From: Galeruca laticollis
Lineage: Eukaryota; Arthropoda; Insecta; Coleoptera; Chrysomelidae
Reading direction: 5' to 3'
Assembly: GCA_963921935.1 (NCBI GenBank)
Contig: OY998178.1
Coordinates: 44,384,951 to 44,448,950 of the forward strand
Length of the DNA stretch: 64,000 bases
This document shows positions 1 through 12,729 of the stretch, in pieces (within the stretch, counting starts at the first letter, position 1; each line of letters begins with the position of its first letter). A program made the position numbers and the translations under genes. The notes under the pieces were generated by a model. It saw nothing but the letters and a program-made list of their open reading frames with translations. It made no database searches and was not told where the DNA came from.

Positions 1-467
1 TGTTTCTTTTGAATGTTCGGTATCTGTTCTCTGTTCGTTCCTTTTATGTCTTCCTCCAATATTTTATTCCCTATGAGCCGTAATCTTGTGCAGAAAGCTG
101 CTACATCTTCGTCGTGCCTCTGGTAGCATTGGACTAGCTGCATCCACCAGTCCGCGATCGATTTCCTTGGGACGAATTTCCTGAGTATTTTCTCCTTAAA
201 TTCAACATATGTTGCTGTGTCTAATCTTGGGTCGGCTTTGAAAAAATCGTGGGCTGCGCCTGCGAGTTTGAATTTCAGTAGTGTTAGTGTTTCTGTTTCT
301 GACCATCCGTCGAGTTTGGCCCTTAGTTCCAATTTTTCTATATATCTGGCTGCGTCTTTTCCCGTGAAGTCTGTTAAAGTTGAGGCGATCACCCCTAGTG
401 GTGGTGCCTGTGGTATCCTTAGTGCTGCTGGCATATTACTCGAATCCCCTGTGGACTCTAACGGCAT
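1..467 (-). CDS. Retrotransposon Gag, 5' part, runs off left edge
   Basis: An uninterrupted minus-strand frame of about 155 codons starts at the ATG at 467-465 and is still open at base 1. Around residues 45-110 it has the layout of the retrotrans_gag family: a segment near DFTGKDAARYIEKLEL, then WSETETLTLLKFKLAG, then AAHDFFKADPRL and FVPRKSIADWW. These proteins form the particle that packages element RNA in the cytoplasm. The remaining Gag and any Pol would lie left of the window. No LTR or primer-binding site could be placed confidently to its right. No break is visible, so this is one of the better preserved coding pieces here. The family is inferred from motif pattern only. Confidence 0.7.
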   Translation of the reverse strand, partial: MPLESTGDSSNMPAALRIPQAPPLGVIASTLTDFTGKDAARYIEKLELRAKLDGWSETETLTLLKFKLAGAAHDFFKADPRLDTATYVEFKEKILRKFVPRKSIADWWMQLVQCYQRHDEDVAAFCTRLRLIGNKILEEDIKGTNREQIPNIQKK

Positions 468-480
468 GTTGTTTTATTAG

Positions 481-1160
481 CTGGCGCGAGTGTTACTTAC
501 CTAGATGGTTTTGAAATGGATAGTTGGGAAAATAAAGACAAATAATTATTAATATTGTAATATATAAGAATCGGTATTATTCACTTTAACTAGCCCTGAA
601 CCAAATTTAATTTAACTTATTATTTTGCGTTTAAAGCGTGAATATTTCCTAACACCTTTTCTCAAATCGTTAATGTCTAGTTCATTTAGAGAATAGTCCG
701 TTTGTTAGTCAAAATATATCCATATTTCCTGTAAAACCTTTTATATCTCCCGGACGTGCAGCTTTCCTCCGTACTATATTTTATATTGCTATTTTTGTCT
801 TGTGCGGAAGCTTGTTGCTGACTTTGCGAATTCCTCACCTGTATATTTGCTGTTTTTCATCCGTTGTCTAAATGTTTATGTATTAAAATAGATTTGGATT
901 CAACGTTCGTTTGTAATAAATAGAATAACTGAGTAAGCAGATATATCTGATTGAAATTATATCACTTTGGTTATATATTAGTTTTGATTAGACCTGTGTC
1001 GCAATATTTATTTTATGATATGAATATGAAATTAAAAATAACGTATGTATCAAATGTAAATTATGTAGGTGAAATTTACACGGCCTTAATTGGGATAGAG
1101 AAGAAAAAAAAAGGATTATTGCCAGGACTTCCCCTCTTGTTAACCTCTGCTGTACGGACT
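481..1160. other. AT-rich DNA with no recognised gene
   Basis: This lies upstream of the minus-strand Gag and could hold the leader and LTR of that element. I found no convincing TG...CA ends, primer-binding site or coding similarity. Confidence 0.4.
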
Positions 1161-1164
1161 CAGT

Positions 1165-2150
1165 ATCTGGAGCACCGCTGTCACCACTCTAATAATCTGC
1201 CCTTCTAATAATATGCGATTAGATAGATAGATATCCCACCGTGTTACCACTCTAATAATCTGCGCTGTCACCACTCTAATGATATGCGCTGTCACCACTC
1301 TAATGATATACGCTATATAATATATAATAATATACGATTAGATATCACTATTATCTCTATTATTTACTGATGTCACCACTCTAATAAATGGGTATTTTCT
1401 TTTTCGTTCTTATGGTGAAGCCGTGATAAACTCAGCCGATGTTGCTGAGTATCCCAGGCTGTCTCCAATCTAATAAACACCACTATGTAGCTACCAAAAA
1501 TATTAATCGCTGTCACCAGTGTAATAACTTGTATTGTATCGAATCGGTATTATCCTATAGTTCCTAGTAGTATCCTATATCTGGGGTAATGTATATAGTA
1601 GTTCTCTGTTACCAGTGTAGTAACTCTATCTATCGTCTCTTTTTTCTCTAACTGTACAGCTGCTGTCACCAGTGCCTGATGGCACAAAAAAAATTATAGA
1701 ACCCGGGATTCTCCCTGCGGAATTTCCTCGAGGAAGGGGGGTTGTTCCGGGCTCGAGCGGTCGAAGACGTCGTGGGGCCCCTTGGGCTTATACAGTGTGC
1801 CAAGCCCGAGTTCGTAGTGCAGGGTTAGCTGGTCCGACCTATTTAACGGGTATGGGGTGGTGAGGATTGAGATAATTGAAAGGTTAGAGCATATGATAAC
1901 AATATATTACAAAAAAAACAAAACTGTGTCAAATAACCTCCGAAAGTAAACTAGTATTAGCGGTACCTGAACTATGATCTCTATTTTCTAGTATAAACGT
2001 CTACCAAACTCTATGATCTAGGAATTAACTAAAATTCTCAAGTGTACAATATAAAATATCTCTGAAATGGTTTTAACTTATGGATCTCCAGTGCAACGGA
2101 GAATATCAATATGTTTGACTAAAATCCCTAGTGTAACGTAAATAACTCTA
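1165..2150 (+). repeat. Degenerate array of a TGTCACCACTCTAATAA-like motif
   Basis: The motif TGTCACCACTCTAATAA recurs every 20-60 bases from about 1177, first nearly exact (near 1234, 1266, 1294, 1371), then drifting to CACCAGTGTAATAACT (near 1508, 1611) and CTCAAGTGTACAA or CTAGTGTAACG (2030-2130). A more GC-rich stretch at 1670-1860 interrupts it. The same motif occurs at 5940-6200 and, weakly, at 34236-34370, ahead of the shared dispersed repeat. It may be the U3 part of an LTR, but that is inference. Confidence 0.55.
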
Positions 2151-5100
2151 AAAAAGATTACATATAGTGGAAAAGATCTCTAAAGTCGAATTAGGTATAG
2201 TATCGAGCCAAATGTAGTTATATCTACGTAGTTTGATTAAACTAATTAGATGATAAAGAGATAATATGCACAAAAAAAAATCTCTGAATATAACTAGATA
2301 AAATGCCCCAATACTCTTGGGCCTTAGCGGTAGATGAAGGGCGCTGATGTATAAGAACACTCGATATGACTGAACACCTTGTAGAGTCCCTTAACTTTCT
2401 TGGGTTACCCGATTTAGTCAAAGAAAAAAAATATAATAACACAAACCAATATTCAATATAATAAATGAATTTGAACTTTTAAAAACTTACGTTTTGAAAA
2501 TCCCACAGGTCACATAAATATTCACACTATTACTTTTTGAGGGTGAGGGTCCGTCAAGACTCAGACTTGCCTCACCAGGGGAGAGATAATACCTATCTCA
2601 CCGACTGACTGACGGACTGACTGTCCCTTTTCCTAATATTTTTTCCATATTTATTTCCGTAATTCACCTTCAATGAAGGTTAATTATTCATATTTGTTTT
2701 ATTTCGTGGTTTACCAAACTGACCTGTACGTGATATCTAATATTGTGTTAACCTTTGTTTTGTTTGTATATTTTCCTTTGGTTGAGGTCGATAATTAATA
2801 ACTATTTTGAATTAAAAAACGAAATTCTATAGTGTTAGCCTTGTTTTGTTTAAATGTTTTAATTTATTTGAGGTCGGTAAATTTGATAACGATTTTGAAT
2901 TAAAAGAAATTATCTATATAGGGTGTTTTTAGAACTTGTGTCATATCTCGTGTTTATTACAATAGTGAGCCCGGACCCAGTAAAGCGAAACGCATTAAAA
3001 TTGATATTGTTGATGATAACTTCATGGACACTAAATATTTTCTAATTTTTAATTATATTTCTTTGTTTTAGTCATCATGTTTCATTGTTAAACCTATAAG
3101 TATATATATAGCCTGTAGATTAATCATTGATTAAGCCACAACAGTGGGATGCCGGTGGTTGATTAGTAGGATACCCGCAATCGCGCCATAATCTGTTCAA
3201 TGCAATATCAGTTCACCCTAACTTAGTCAATCCGCTAAAGTCCCGCTATGTAACGAAGCGGGTGGTAGTCTGGAGCAGACTAGGGACACTGCAGACCGTG
3301 CCATCTATAGAGCCTGTCGAGTAACTAAAATCGGTAGATAATTCCAAAATATTAACGAAAACTGCAACGTCGTTAATAATCAAATTTAATTGATTTTTAT
3401 AACTGCGTATGCGCGATATCATATAGCTCGTCCCCATCCCCACATGTTATATGTTATACTGTTATCATTTCTTAGTTCAAGTGTAGAGGTTATTTTAAGG
3501 TTACGGTATTTTGGTGTATTTTTTAATTGCTATAGTGTAATATTTATCTGTTGTTTCGTTGCCTTATTGTTATTAATTGAAAAGACAATGTCAAAGTGTA
3601 TTCTGAAGGAGGTTAGTAAGTGGTGTACTCGGTAAGTTCTATTAAACAAATTTGAGCATTTTTAGGCTTATTTCAGAATGAAATAGGGCTATTGTAGAGA
3701 GTAGCATGACGCGACTTCGGAAAATTTTCAATGCAGTTTTTCGTTTTGGTGTATTGCCATGGCGGGGATAATAAAATAGGTCAAGCGTAGATGACTTAGA
3801 AATTTAATAGAAGTTGCGAAGACAATAACTTACATACTAAACAAGATTCGGTATCTACGAATTAGAGTTTACATTCGGTTATATCACAATATATGAGGAC
3901 GATTGAATAAAATTGATTGTCGAAAATATTGCGCGATTTCCCAGCCCATAGCTGTAGATTGTTCCCACTAAAATTAACATAAAAAAATTACAAGTAAACT
4001 TATGACATATAAAAAACAAATAACAATTGGGGATTAACCAAACGAGCCATTTTCCAATGTTTTTAGTTTAACTGTTCCTACTCACTGTTCTCCTTCCGGG
4101 TGAACTTCTTTATGATATACCTATGATATATACATCAGCGGAGTGTGGTGAAGGGAAGAGTCTTATTTCAAAAGTTGCGCAATCCGTCGTGCGGTTGTCA
4201 CCAAACTCTATGGGGTACAGCAAAGTCTTGTTCGGTCAGATTCCTTCGAACCCATTCGTATTATGGCATCGCATAAAACAACTGGTTGCTGGCTCTCTTA
4301 TTTTTTTTTTAAGTTTAGTTGTGCAATTCCTAACTACCTTGATACAACGTGGGTGGCAACGTCGTTACCCAGTTTGCCTTAGGTCTTATGAGGCACACTC
4401 CACCAGAACCCTCAACTATCAAAATGGCTTCCTATCTCTCGTATTTTAGTACCTGGTCCCCTCGCCATCCTAATCTTTTTAGACTGACCGAGTCATGCGC
4501 TCGGCGTGACCGTCAAGATTTAAATTATTATCATCGTTATTATTGTTAAAAATAAGAAAGAAGCATGCAGTGGGTCTACTGTTGCTCAGCGACGTTTGTA
4601 CACAACTCACAATTAGCCCCATATTGCCATTTATGACTCAATTGCCTGGAATAAAGCCTTTCAATCTCTGGTGTGATATTGGTTGCCTATATGTAGGAAC
4701 CATTTGCCGTGAATTAGTTTAAATTTATATATGACCTTGCCACTTTTATCAACTCCTGTATACCGGCTGTCTCAGTGAACCGTTACATATTCTAATAGTC
4801 AAATTTGATATCTGATAATAATTGTTTCAACGCACTTTTAAATGGTTATTAAAAGTATCCATTTAAAACTTCCGTATAAAGCATCTCTTCATACGAGTGA
4901 CTTATTGTTGACATTACATTTTTATCTCTTTTAATAAGAAAAATATAGTCATAAACAAGTTGAAACAATCTAGAATATTCCACACATTTTCTTACAAAGT
5001 TCTTTCGTTTTTATTCTAAAATAAAATATTAGTTAAATTTACCAAATAAATCCACGGACATGTCCAAAATATCTAATTTGATAGAAGGTTATTCAAAACA

Positions 5101-5929
5101 AACGTGGTAATAAAATTGTGGGAATTCCAGTAAAAATTTAGGATTATCGACAGTTCCAACCGATAACTGCTATATTTAACTTCTAAAAGAGTTTTATTTG
5201 ATGGTTTGTTGAGCATTGAAACTTTTGGAAATGGAAACTAGCAGGAACATCATACCGATTGAGACTAAGGATTATGGGTTCCTTTGAAGGAAATTGAACT
5301 GAAATTAAATAACATATCGTTGATTGGGTATTCAGTGAAACTTGTTTGTATCATTTTCATTTTGGAAAAGAGTGCAGGAAAAATTGGAAAATTGTTACCA
5401 TTGACTAATTTAATTTTGTTGAAACTTGAAGTTATCAATAATACATAGAGTATCTAGTAGTAAAAGCATGACGTTTCCGGATGACAATGTGAATTGTTGG
5501 CATTAAAGTCCGGGAATGTGCTTTTAGTACGAGGTTCACATACTATTTTCTCTGAAATTGCCGTCAGCATTATCATTAAATAAAGAATTTTTATAAATGC
5601 AGAAAATTCTTTGATTATCATCTTATTTCCTTGACAATCACTGTTTGTTTATTGTTGTGACAAAAGTTAGATATGTTCACTACTTATCGCTAAAAAATAT
5701 TTAAAATGGACAGTGAGGATTTCCAAGTGCGCGGAGGTAGTGAATGCCACCGTAAATGTCATTTTAAAATTATTACCAAACAAATACTATGTAAACTATG
5801 ATGATTACAAACGTTTGTTGATTATTGCCAAGAAAAAATGATCTGAAACTGTTATGTTATGTTGTATGATTTTCCGGTTTATCTACAAAATTGAAGGTCA
5901 GATTACTCCATGCCAAGAGCTACAGTGTA
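2151..5929. other. Long interval without a recognised gene
   Basis: Short AT-rich open frames only. A moderately GC-rich patch at 2535-2630 and another at 3130-3310 look like pieces of old repeats, but I could not match them to anything in the window. Nothing else is supported. Confidence 0.5.
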
Positions 5930-6257
5930 ATAATCTATGAATTTCTGTCACCAGTCGTAATAACCTAAAAAAATATTCGCTATAATTCTAAAAAAAACGC
6001 TGTCACCACTGTAATAATAACGAAAATTCCGTCATGTAATTACCGGTGTCACAAATGTAATAACAAACAAAATGCATTCAATGTAATTATTCGCTGGAGT
6101 CACCCATGCAGTAACGTATTCACAAGTGTAATAACCCTAAAGAAAACTCTGTAATAACGAAGAAAAAAACTCTCACCCAAATGTAACAGATCGCTTACGT
6201 GGCTGGCAGTCACCACCATCGATTTCGTGGGAAACAGGAGTCGACGACTCCTGGAAG

Positions 6258-6258
<1 letters not shown>

Positions 6259-6302
<44 letters not shown>
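6259..6302. repeat. (TA)n microsatellite, left of foldback
   Basis: About 22 TA units directly abut the inverted repeat that follows. A matching run lies at 7241-7273. Confidence 0.9.
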
Positions 6303-6304
<2 letters not shown>

Positions 6305-7236
6305 GTTAGTTTATTTCTTGAACCTATTTTATTTATTTTTCAAAACAATTATTCTTGGGATTTTTTGGTTCTGCATAAAATTGAAAAGTATTTTCAGTTT
6401 TTTTTATTTCACATTTTAGTTTATTTTTAACGTTTCGGACATTCAATGTCCTTCATCAGAAAGGTAATCTACAAAAGCCTGTTACAATTAATATGATGTA
6501 CAATACAAATATATTTCTTAAAACTTACCATAAAACATGGGCCTGCGAGCGCAATGTCCATCACGTATAATTAAAATATCATTCCTAAATTAAAAACTTT
6601 TTAAAATAAACACAGAACATACACCTTCATCGGTGCAACACAATATGCCTGACCGTCCAAGATCTCACATGTAAAAACAACATTTATCGATTGAAGGTCA
6701 ACAAGTAGCAGTATTATCGTGTAAGTAAATTAGTTGTAAAACACAGGAGCAACTAATATCCGGTATATAATGTTCATATTGGTATGTTATTTGTTTTTTA
6801 TTGGTATAATTTTGCCAAATAACATACCAATACGAACATTATATTCCGATAATACTGCTACTTGTTGGCCTTCAATCGACAAATGTTGTTCTTACATGTG
6901 AGATCTTGGACGGTCAGGCATATTGTGTTGCACCGATGAAGGTGTATGTTGTGTGTTTATTTTAAAAAGTTTTTAAAAAGTTTTTAATTTGGGAATGATA
7001 TTTTAATTATACGTGATGGACATTGCGCTCGCAGGCCCATGTTTTATGGTAAGTTTTAAGAAATATATTTGTATTGTACATCATATTAATTGTACCAGTC
7101 GTTTGTAGATTACCTTTCTGATGAAGGACATTGACTGTCCGAAACGTTAAAAATAAACTAAAATGTAAAATAAAAAAAACTGAAAATACTTTTCAATTTT
7201 ATGCAGAACCAAAAAATCCCAAGAATAATTGTTTTG

Positions 7237-7240
<4 letters not shown>
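6303..7240. mobile_element. Penelope-like foldback element (hammerhead family 1)
   Basis: Two arms of about 430 bp (roughly 6330-6720 and 6830-7240) are inverted copies of each other around a centre near 6800. The centre carries its own inverted pair (AACATACCAAT). Each arm contains CTGATGA, a GGACA/TGTCC hairpin and GAAACGTT, on the minus strand at 6428-6461 and the plus strand at 7118-7149. Both outer ends abut (TA)n runs. Inverted pseudo-LTRs with hammerhead motifs are known in Penelope-like retroelements; assignment of this copy rests on structure only, because no coding sequence remains. Several indels separate the arms. Confidence 0.6.
7116..7150 (+). ncRNA. Hammerhead-like motif, family 1 (partner at 6428-6461, minus)
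   Basis: CTGATGA is followed by one extra A, the stem GGACA/TGTCC around a 5-nt loop, then GAA, the palindrome ACGT and T. This has the layout of a minimal type I hammerhead as described in PLEs. The extra base before the stem departs from the canonical core, so cleavage activity is uncertain. Confidence 0.5.
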
Positions 7241-7276
<36 letters not shown>

Positions 7277-8330
7277 TACACCAATTGACAAAGCGTCAGG
7301 AATAATTGTATGAAGAGTCCTGTGACTGTGAATAATTAAAACCAGTGATAGGATCGAGAGAAAACTCGAGATACCTTTTCACATTAACGCGAATGAATCG
7401 CAGAATAAAATGAAATTTGTTAGTTTGAAAATAATCGCAGCAACCTAAATAGTTTCGCGCACCCTATATATGAAATTAGCAATCTAATATTCAACCTCAA
7501 ATGTGCTCCGTATTCCTAATTCATACGGAGAGGTATCACCTTTAAATACTCGTATGCGATATGAAATAACATAGATTAACATTATATAGATAGTATCATA
7601 GATGCGGGCTGGCAATGTTTATAATTTTACCAAACTACAAAAAAGTCATAATGCACAGTTAGTATAATTTTTAAATTAGACTTACCAATTCCCAGACTGG
7701 GTTTTCACAAAAACACCGACGGCCACGACTCGCGTTTCGAACAAAAAAAAAAGAAACATCTTCAGAGCGCGTATAGTAGACGCTCCCTTGTAATCTTCTT
7801 TTCCCCTTTCGAAAGAAATTACACTTGATAGTAAAACACCGCGTCTTAATTATAAGTTACTTAAACTCAGGACTCCTCAAAAACCGCTATCCGCGAACCC
7901 CAAAAAAACTAGACCGCTCCCGACCGCGAGTTTTTACCAACTGCCACTTCAATTATTACATTTTCGTGGTTTCGGAATTTCTCCCTATGTCAGCATCGTT
8001 CATTTTTTGCACCTGTTGATTTTCTGATTGGTGGAACATATCGTTCGACGTAATTGTGTAATAGATTTTTTACCTCAATTAACAATGAATTTTTATTTGA
8101 GTCCGCAAAATTTCGTTATTTTGACGCAATTATTATTTCCTGTTAAAATATTAGTTTTTTTTGCAACAAATTCAGACTGCTTAGCTAAGTGTTTTTTACA
8201 TTGTATTGATGTTAACGACAGTTTTCTATAGTTTAAACGTTACAAGATAAAAAGTGCTTTGTTATACAGGGTGACCCTCCCTATGTTTCTTACTTTGGTA
8301 TTTATTACAACAGTTAGTATAAGAGAAGAT

Positions 8331-9590
8331 ATTGATATTACAAGATATTCGAAATTACGTGCTTTCTTGTAACGTCAAAGTGATAACTATAAATAAATGC
8401 AGTCAAACAAACAAATTCAATTTATTGCTCAAGTACCAGATTCCGTAAACATAATGAATAAGATATATTTAGAATGTAAGAATTCTTAAATTACCCAGAT
8501 ATTTACAGGTTGGCAAATTGATTTTGGCAGTTCACGATGCGCGAGAAAGCCATACAACTTGACAACGTTGTAAACGCAGTTACCGGGAAGAGCAGGCGAC
8601 GTATATTCCGCATGTAAAGTTTTAAAGGTTGTGAGGTTGCTAATACGTACGAGGGTAACACAATATTTTGAATTTGCATTTAAAAATAATAAATTGTGGC
8701 ACATGTATAATGCTATATAAAATCGAGTTTACAAAACAAAATAACATTAATGTGTTCTTTGTTATTAATTAAATGAACAAGGAAATGAAAACTATTAGAT
8801 TTTTCTACGAAAATTAGGGCTCTTTTGTACAGACATAATTATTTATTGCTTCAAAAACCATACGGGGAGTTCTATATTTACCCTTTATTATTTTATCTGA
8901 TGTAAATAATAAATAGATTCCAAGAGACATAAACTTTCACCTTTACTTCAAATTAATGTCTTTTAAGTGGCCCCTTCATAATATCCGTCATTGAGGTTTA
9001 TTTGTATATAAATCAAAAGTCAGGTAGATTTTGTAGATAAAGCGTACACTATGATAAGGATTGTTGAACGACTTTCTAAATTTACCAATGGTCAACAAAT
9101 TTTCCTATCTGTTCGTAGTAATAGTTAATGTCATATCTACCTGTTAAGCTTTCTAAAATTGTTATTCTTAATAATATGTAGAAGATAATGATGTAAAAAT
9201 TCGGGTTTATACATAAAATTTGAAAAACAAATTGGGGAAATCACCTTTGAATGGTCTAATAAGTATACTGATAATATCAATAAAATATTAAAGCTTTTTT
9301 GTGGTAGATAGTTCTACTTTCATATGTAATTTTTAGGTTTTTTGCAAATATTTACTATGAAATTAGAACATCCCTTCACATTTTTAACAGAGTTAGGACT
9401 GGCAAAACAAAAAAATCTTGGTTCTGGGCGCCGTCAATTATTGTTTATTTAGAACTATGTACAGATGTGCTACAAATATTATATTACTTTAGTGGAATTC
9501 GTCTCTAATATCTACAATTTTATAGCACCTATTTACATTTTTACATTTGTTGCGTTTAATGTATTCAGTCATACCACCTACAAACAAACA
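8331..9590. other. No recognised gene
   Basis: AT-rich sequence with only short frames and no repeat match elsewhere in the window that I could see. Confidence 0.5.
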
Positions 9591-9591
9591 C

Positions 9592-10061
9592 TATAATGAA
9601 AAATATGTTTCAGATGTACAGGGATCATCAACAGTAAAATAATGATGTGCATCTACAAATGATTCTTCAAAATCACTTTCTATATCAACTTCATCATTCT
9701 CGCTATCTCCGTCTTCGGCCAAATTAATAATAATATTATCTACTACAGTATCTAAAAGTGTTGTTCATAAATTCATCTTCAATTTTTTAACATGGTCACA
9801 TCTAACTTTCCAATAATTTGCAGAAAATGCGTCAAAAAATTCATGACAGAATTCTTTAACGTTTGTTTGGCCACATATTCTTTAAGTGCCGCCCAAACAC
9901 TTTCGATCGGATTTGAGTCCGGGTGATAAGGGGGTAGCCTTAAAACTTGCAATCCATGTCGAATAAACAATTCATCAATTTTATAAGTTCTATATTGCTA
10001 TCGTTATATCTCCGTCTTCTGCCAAATTAATAATAATATTATCTACAACAGTATCTAAAGT
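9592..10061 (-). pseudogene. IS630/Tc1-mariner-type DDE transposase, C-terminal remnant
   Basis: The minus-strand frame at 9779-9970 contains GLQVLRLPPYHPDSNPIE followed by SVWAALKEYVAKQ, the last catalytic block of IS630/Tc1-like DDE transposases, where the glutamate of NPIE is the third acidic residue. Frameshifts near 9750-9790 separate it from an acidic tail (AEDGDSENDEVDIES...) that ends with a stop near 9592. A second copy of the start of that tail (LDTVVDNIIINLAEDGD) lies upstream at about 9993-10061, out of normal order. The N-terminal domain and first two catalytic residues are absent. It would have cut and joined DNA at element ends; it is dead now. Confidence 0.65.
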
Positions 10062-10226
10062 TCAAATTTAAAATCGCTAATGCAACAAACAACATATTTA
10101 GAAGCGGTTAAAATTAGGGGACCCATCTTGCCCCGCCCTCCAGTATTATTATAAAAAAATATTCATATTATATATTAGAAAGAATATTATGCATTAGAAA
10201 GATGATAGATAAAACTGTATGTACTA

Positions 10227-11140
10227 TACGGTGCGGATATTAAGTCTTACCCTCCCTAGGAAACTCCGTTATTTTAGAAAGAGACGAAAAATCCTCGACC
10301 CCGTCAATATTTATTTCAATCGAGATATTTTATAGCACGCAAAAAATAGTTACCACTTTTACCCCCTACACTTAACAGCTACCACCTCAGATTTTTTAAA
10401 TAGTAAGGGGGTCGGGCGATATTTCGTTGGAAACGCAGAACTCAAAAATGTATCACACTTTGCTTTAATCTCAACTATTTGTTTGTTAATAACGACTTAT
10501 TGGTTTAAGATTCACACTGCAAATAACAATACAAAAAAGGTACACTAGTTTTGATTTAATTTTGGGCACTTGATATAACAAAAATTATTCAATTTTTATT
10601 CTTGAACGCTTATACCGATTAATTTTTTCCAAATAAATACTTTTCTATTTTTAGAACGTACCGTGTTTGGAACACTTTTTAAAAAATCTTGTTGGTGTGT
10701 CTTAGGTTTTGATAGATGTCAAAAAACCAAGCGTTTATCAATAATTTATTGTAAATAAAAATGACAAGAACAAAGTGTAGTAGATCAAGTTTTCTTTAGG
10801 ATAATTTGTCCAGTCACTTTAATTTTGAAGAAATAATGTAAGACATTATTTTTAATCATTTTTATTAATTAATTGTTTCATTCCAAATTTTAAAATGATA
10901 AATTCTTTAGTTCTGTTTTTTAAACCCTTTCCAGCGAAGTATCGCACGACCCCCGTTGCTATTTAAAAAATCTGAGGGGGTAGCTGTAAAGTGTAGGGGG
11001 TAAAAAGGGGTACAGTTTTTTGTGTGTTATAAAACACCTCGATTAAAATAAAAATTGACGGGTTCGAGGATTTCTCATCTTTGTCTATAATTAACGGAGT
11101 TTCCTACGGGGGGGAGTTAAGACATAATATCCGCACTGTA
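10227..11140. mobile_element. 914-bp mariner-type MITE with long terminal inverted repeats
   Basis: The ends read TACGGTGCGGATATTA on the left and its near complement on the right (TACAGTGCGGATATTA), and the inverted match continues imperfectly for about 200 bp, including the GAAACTCCGTTA and CCTCGA(C/A)CCCGTCAAT blocks. TA flanks both sides (10225-10226 and 11141-11142), the target duplication expected for Tc1/mariner. The interior (about 10440-10930) is AT-rich and noncoding, so this would depend on a transposase made elsewhere. The adjacent transposase remnant need not be its source. Confidence 0.75.
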
Positions 11141-12729
11141 TAAACAATAATTGTTTAGATGTTGCAGTTCAGTCGAAGATTCAAATAAAATTACTTTCAG
11201 GTTACAATATCCCTGAAACCTGATATTTAACCTATAATCGGATCCTGTCTTTCTGTAGATGCAACTTTTTCTGATCTATATTCTCTAACTATCCCAAATT
11301 TTATTCTGGTCTGCCAAATAACTCATTTTATTACTAGTTGAGAATATTCTTGTGGAACAACTTATCTCATGTATTATTCATAAAAATTTCGACACGATAT
11401 GATTGATTTCTCAAGTAACGACGTATCCAAGTGTGAAACATAAAATGAACATCGTGTTTCCCTTGTTCTACGTCTTTCGTATATTCATTAAACTTTGTAA
11501 TAATTAAAACAGTAAGCACTACTAGCACGTTTTAATTTTGTCGGGAAATTTTTACATTGATGATCTTACTAATGATTTTATAGCGTTAAAATTATTTTAG
11601 GCGATAGTAGTATCTGTAAACCATTGTTTTCTGAATAATATTCTCCGGTAAACACCTTCATTCCGTCAAATTTCGGTAATTATAGGGTGGGTTAGTCTCT
11701 CATTTGTTCACTTTTGTCAACAAGTTCCACGCAGATTACGAGGACATGCAGTAATGGCATACAAACAGGCTTAATATTGATAAAGAGAAATATAATAACT
11801 GACAGAATTTTCTAGAAAATTATAGGATAGAGAGCGAACATAGGAAAAGCATTCAACATATATACCAGAAGTAGAAAGGAGATGATATAATAATAAAAAG
11901 AGAACTAGAGGATATGAACCAAATGGAAGCATTTTGGTATATTTATAACAAGTAATTGGATACACTAATTTGTGAGTGTAACTTTGACAAAAACAGGGTA
12001 TTCATACAACTTATGTTTAAATCGAAACTAAATCTAATCACTAGAAGGATTGGATCTTAGGATTTGAGACAAATAAATGCAGTTGAAATGAATCAAATGT
12101 AACAATAGTAATACTTCACTGGCACTGGCAACTGAGTCAAACCTATAAAAATGGCGTTCGGGTACAAATTTGATAACACTAGTCGGTAGAACTGTAATGT
12201 GTTACATTTGTACCTTTTATGCCGATTTTATCAATTTTGTGTATCAGGAAACAATGCCATACCAACGAATTAGAAAAATCAACTGAGGTCCTTCAAATGA
12301 ACTAATGGCAAGGGTAGCTAATCGAATAATGAAGAGAAGTCTTCCATGACGACAGGTAGAAAAAGATTTATATATTTGCCACGTAACACTTAACTATTAT
12401 AGGAAAAAACGAAACAATGTGAATTGCCAAAAATGGGTTACAATCCTCACACGAGAATGTTATCAGAAGAACAAGAGTAAGTGTTTTTAAGATATATACG
12501 AATGTCTTCAGTGATATATTTTGGGCTAATACATACGTCTGTGAAGCTGGCAGAACCATTTCGGCAGAATCAAATCAAACATATTAAGATTTTTAGTACT
12601 CATTTTGTACTAATTTGTACCTTTACCCATTAAAGAAAAAACCATGGAGTTGTCAGCTTCATGTTAACCTAGGAAGCTCAAATTGAAAATAATTAAACAA
12701 AATGAAAATTAATGCAGGAAATTGAAGAA
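11141..12729. other. No recognised gene
   Basis: AT-rich, with a few frames of about 60 codons lacking any family motif. Confidence 0.5.

Larger units (their letters stand above)
5930..8330 (+). repeat. Dispersed repeat, copy A, split by a foldback insertion
   Basis: The sequence matches copy B (34236-35705) on both sides of an insertion: 6224-6260 (a GTGGGAAACAGGAGTCGACG segment) and 7274-8320 (from CCAATTGACAAAGC to CCTCCCTATGTTTCTTACTT). In copy A roughly 235 bases present in copy B are replaced by a TA-flanked inverted repeat. The left part carries the same CACCACTGTAATAA motif as the array at 1.2 kb. No protein frame survives. It could be an LTR plus flank or a non-autonomous element. 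Confidence 0.65.

Noticed and set aside
217..480. 87-codon plus-strand frame
   Set aside because: Antisense shadow of the minus-strand Gag.
1672..1863. GC-richer 63-codon frame
   Set aside because: Low-complexity Arg/Gly composition with no motif, inside a probable LTR-like repeat.
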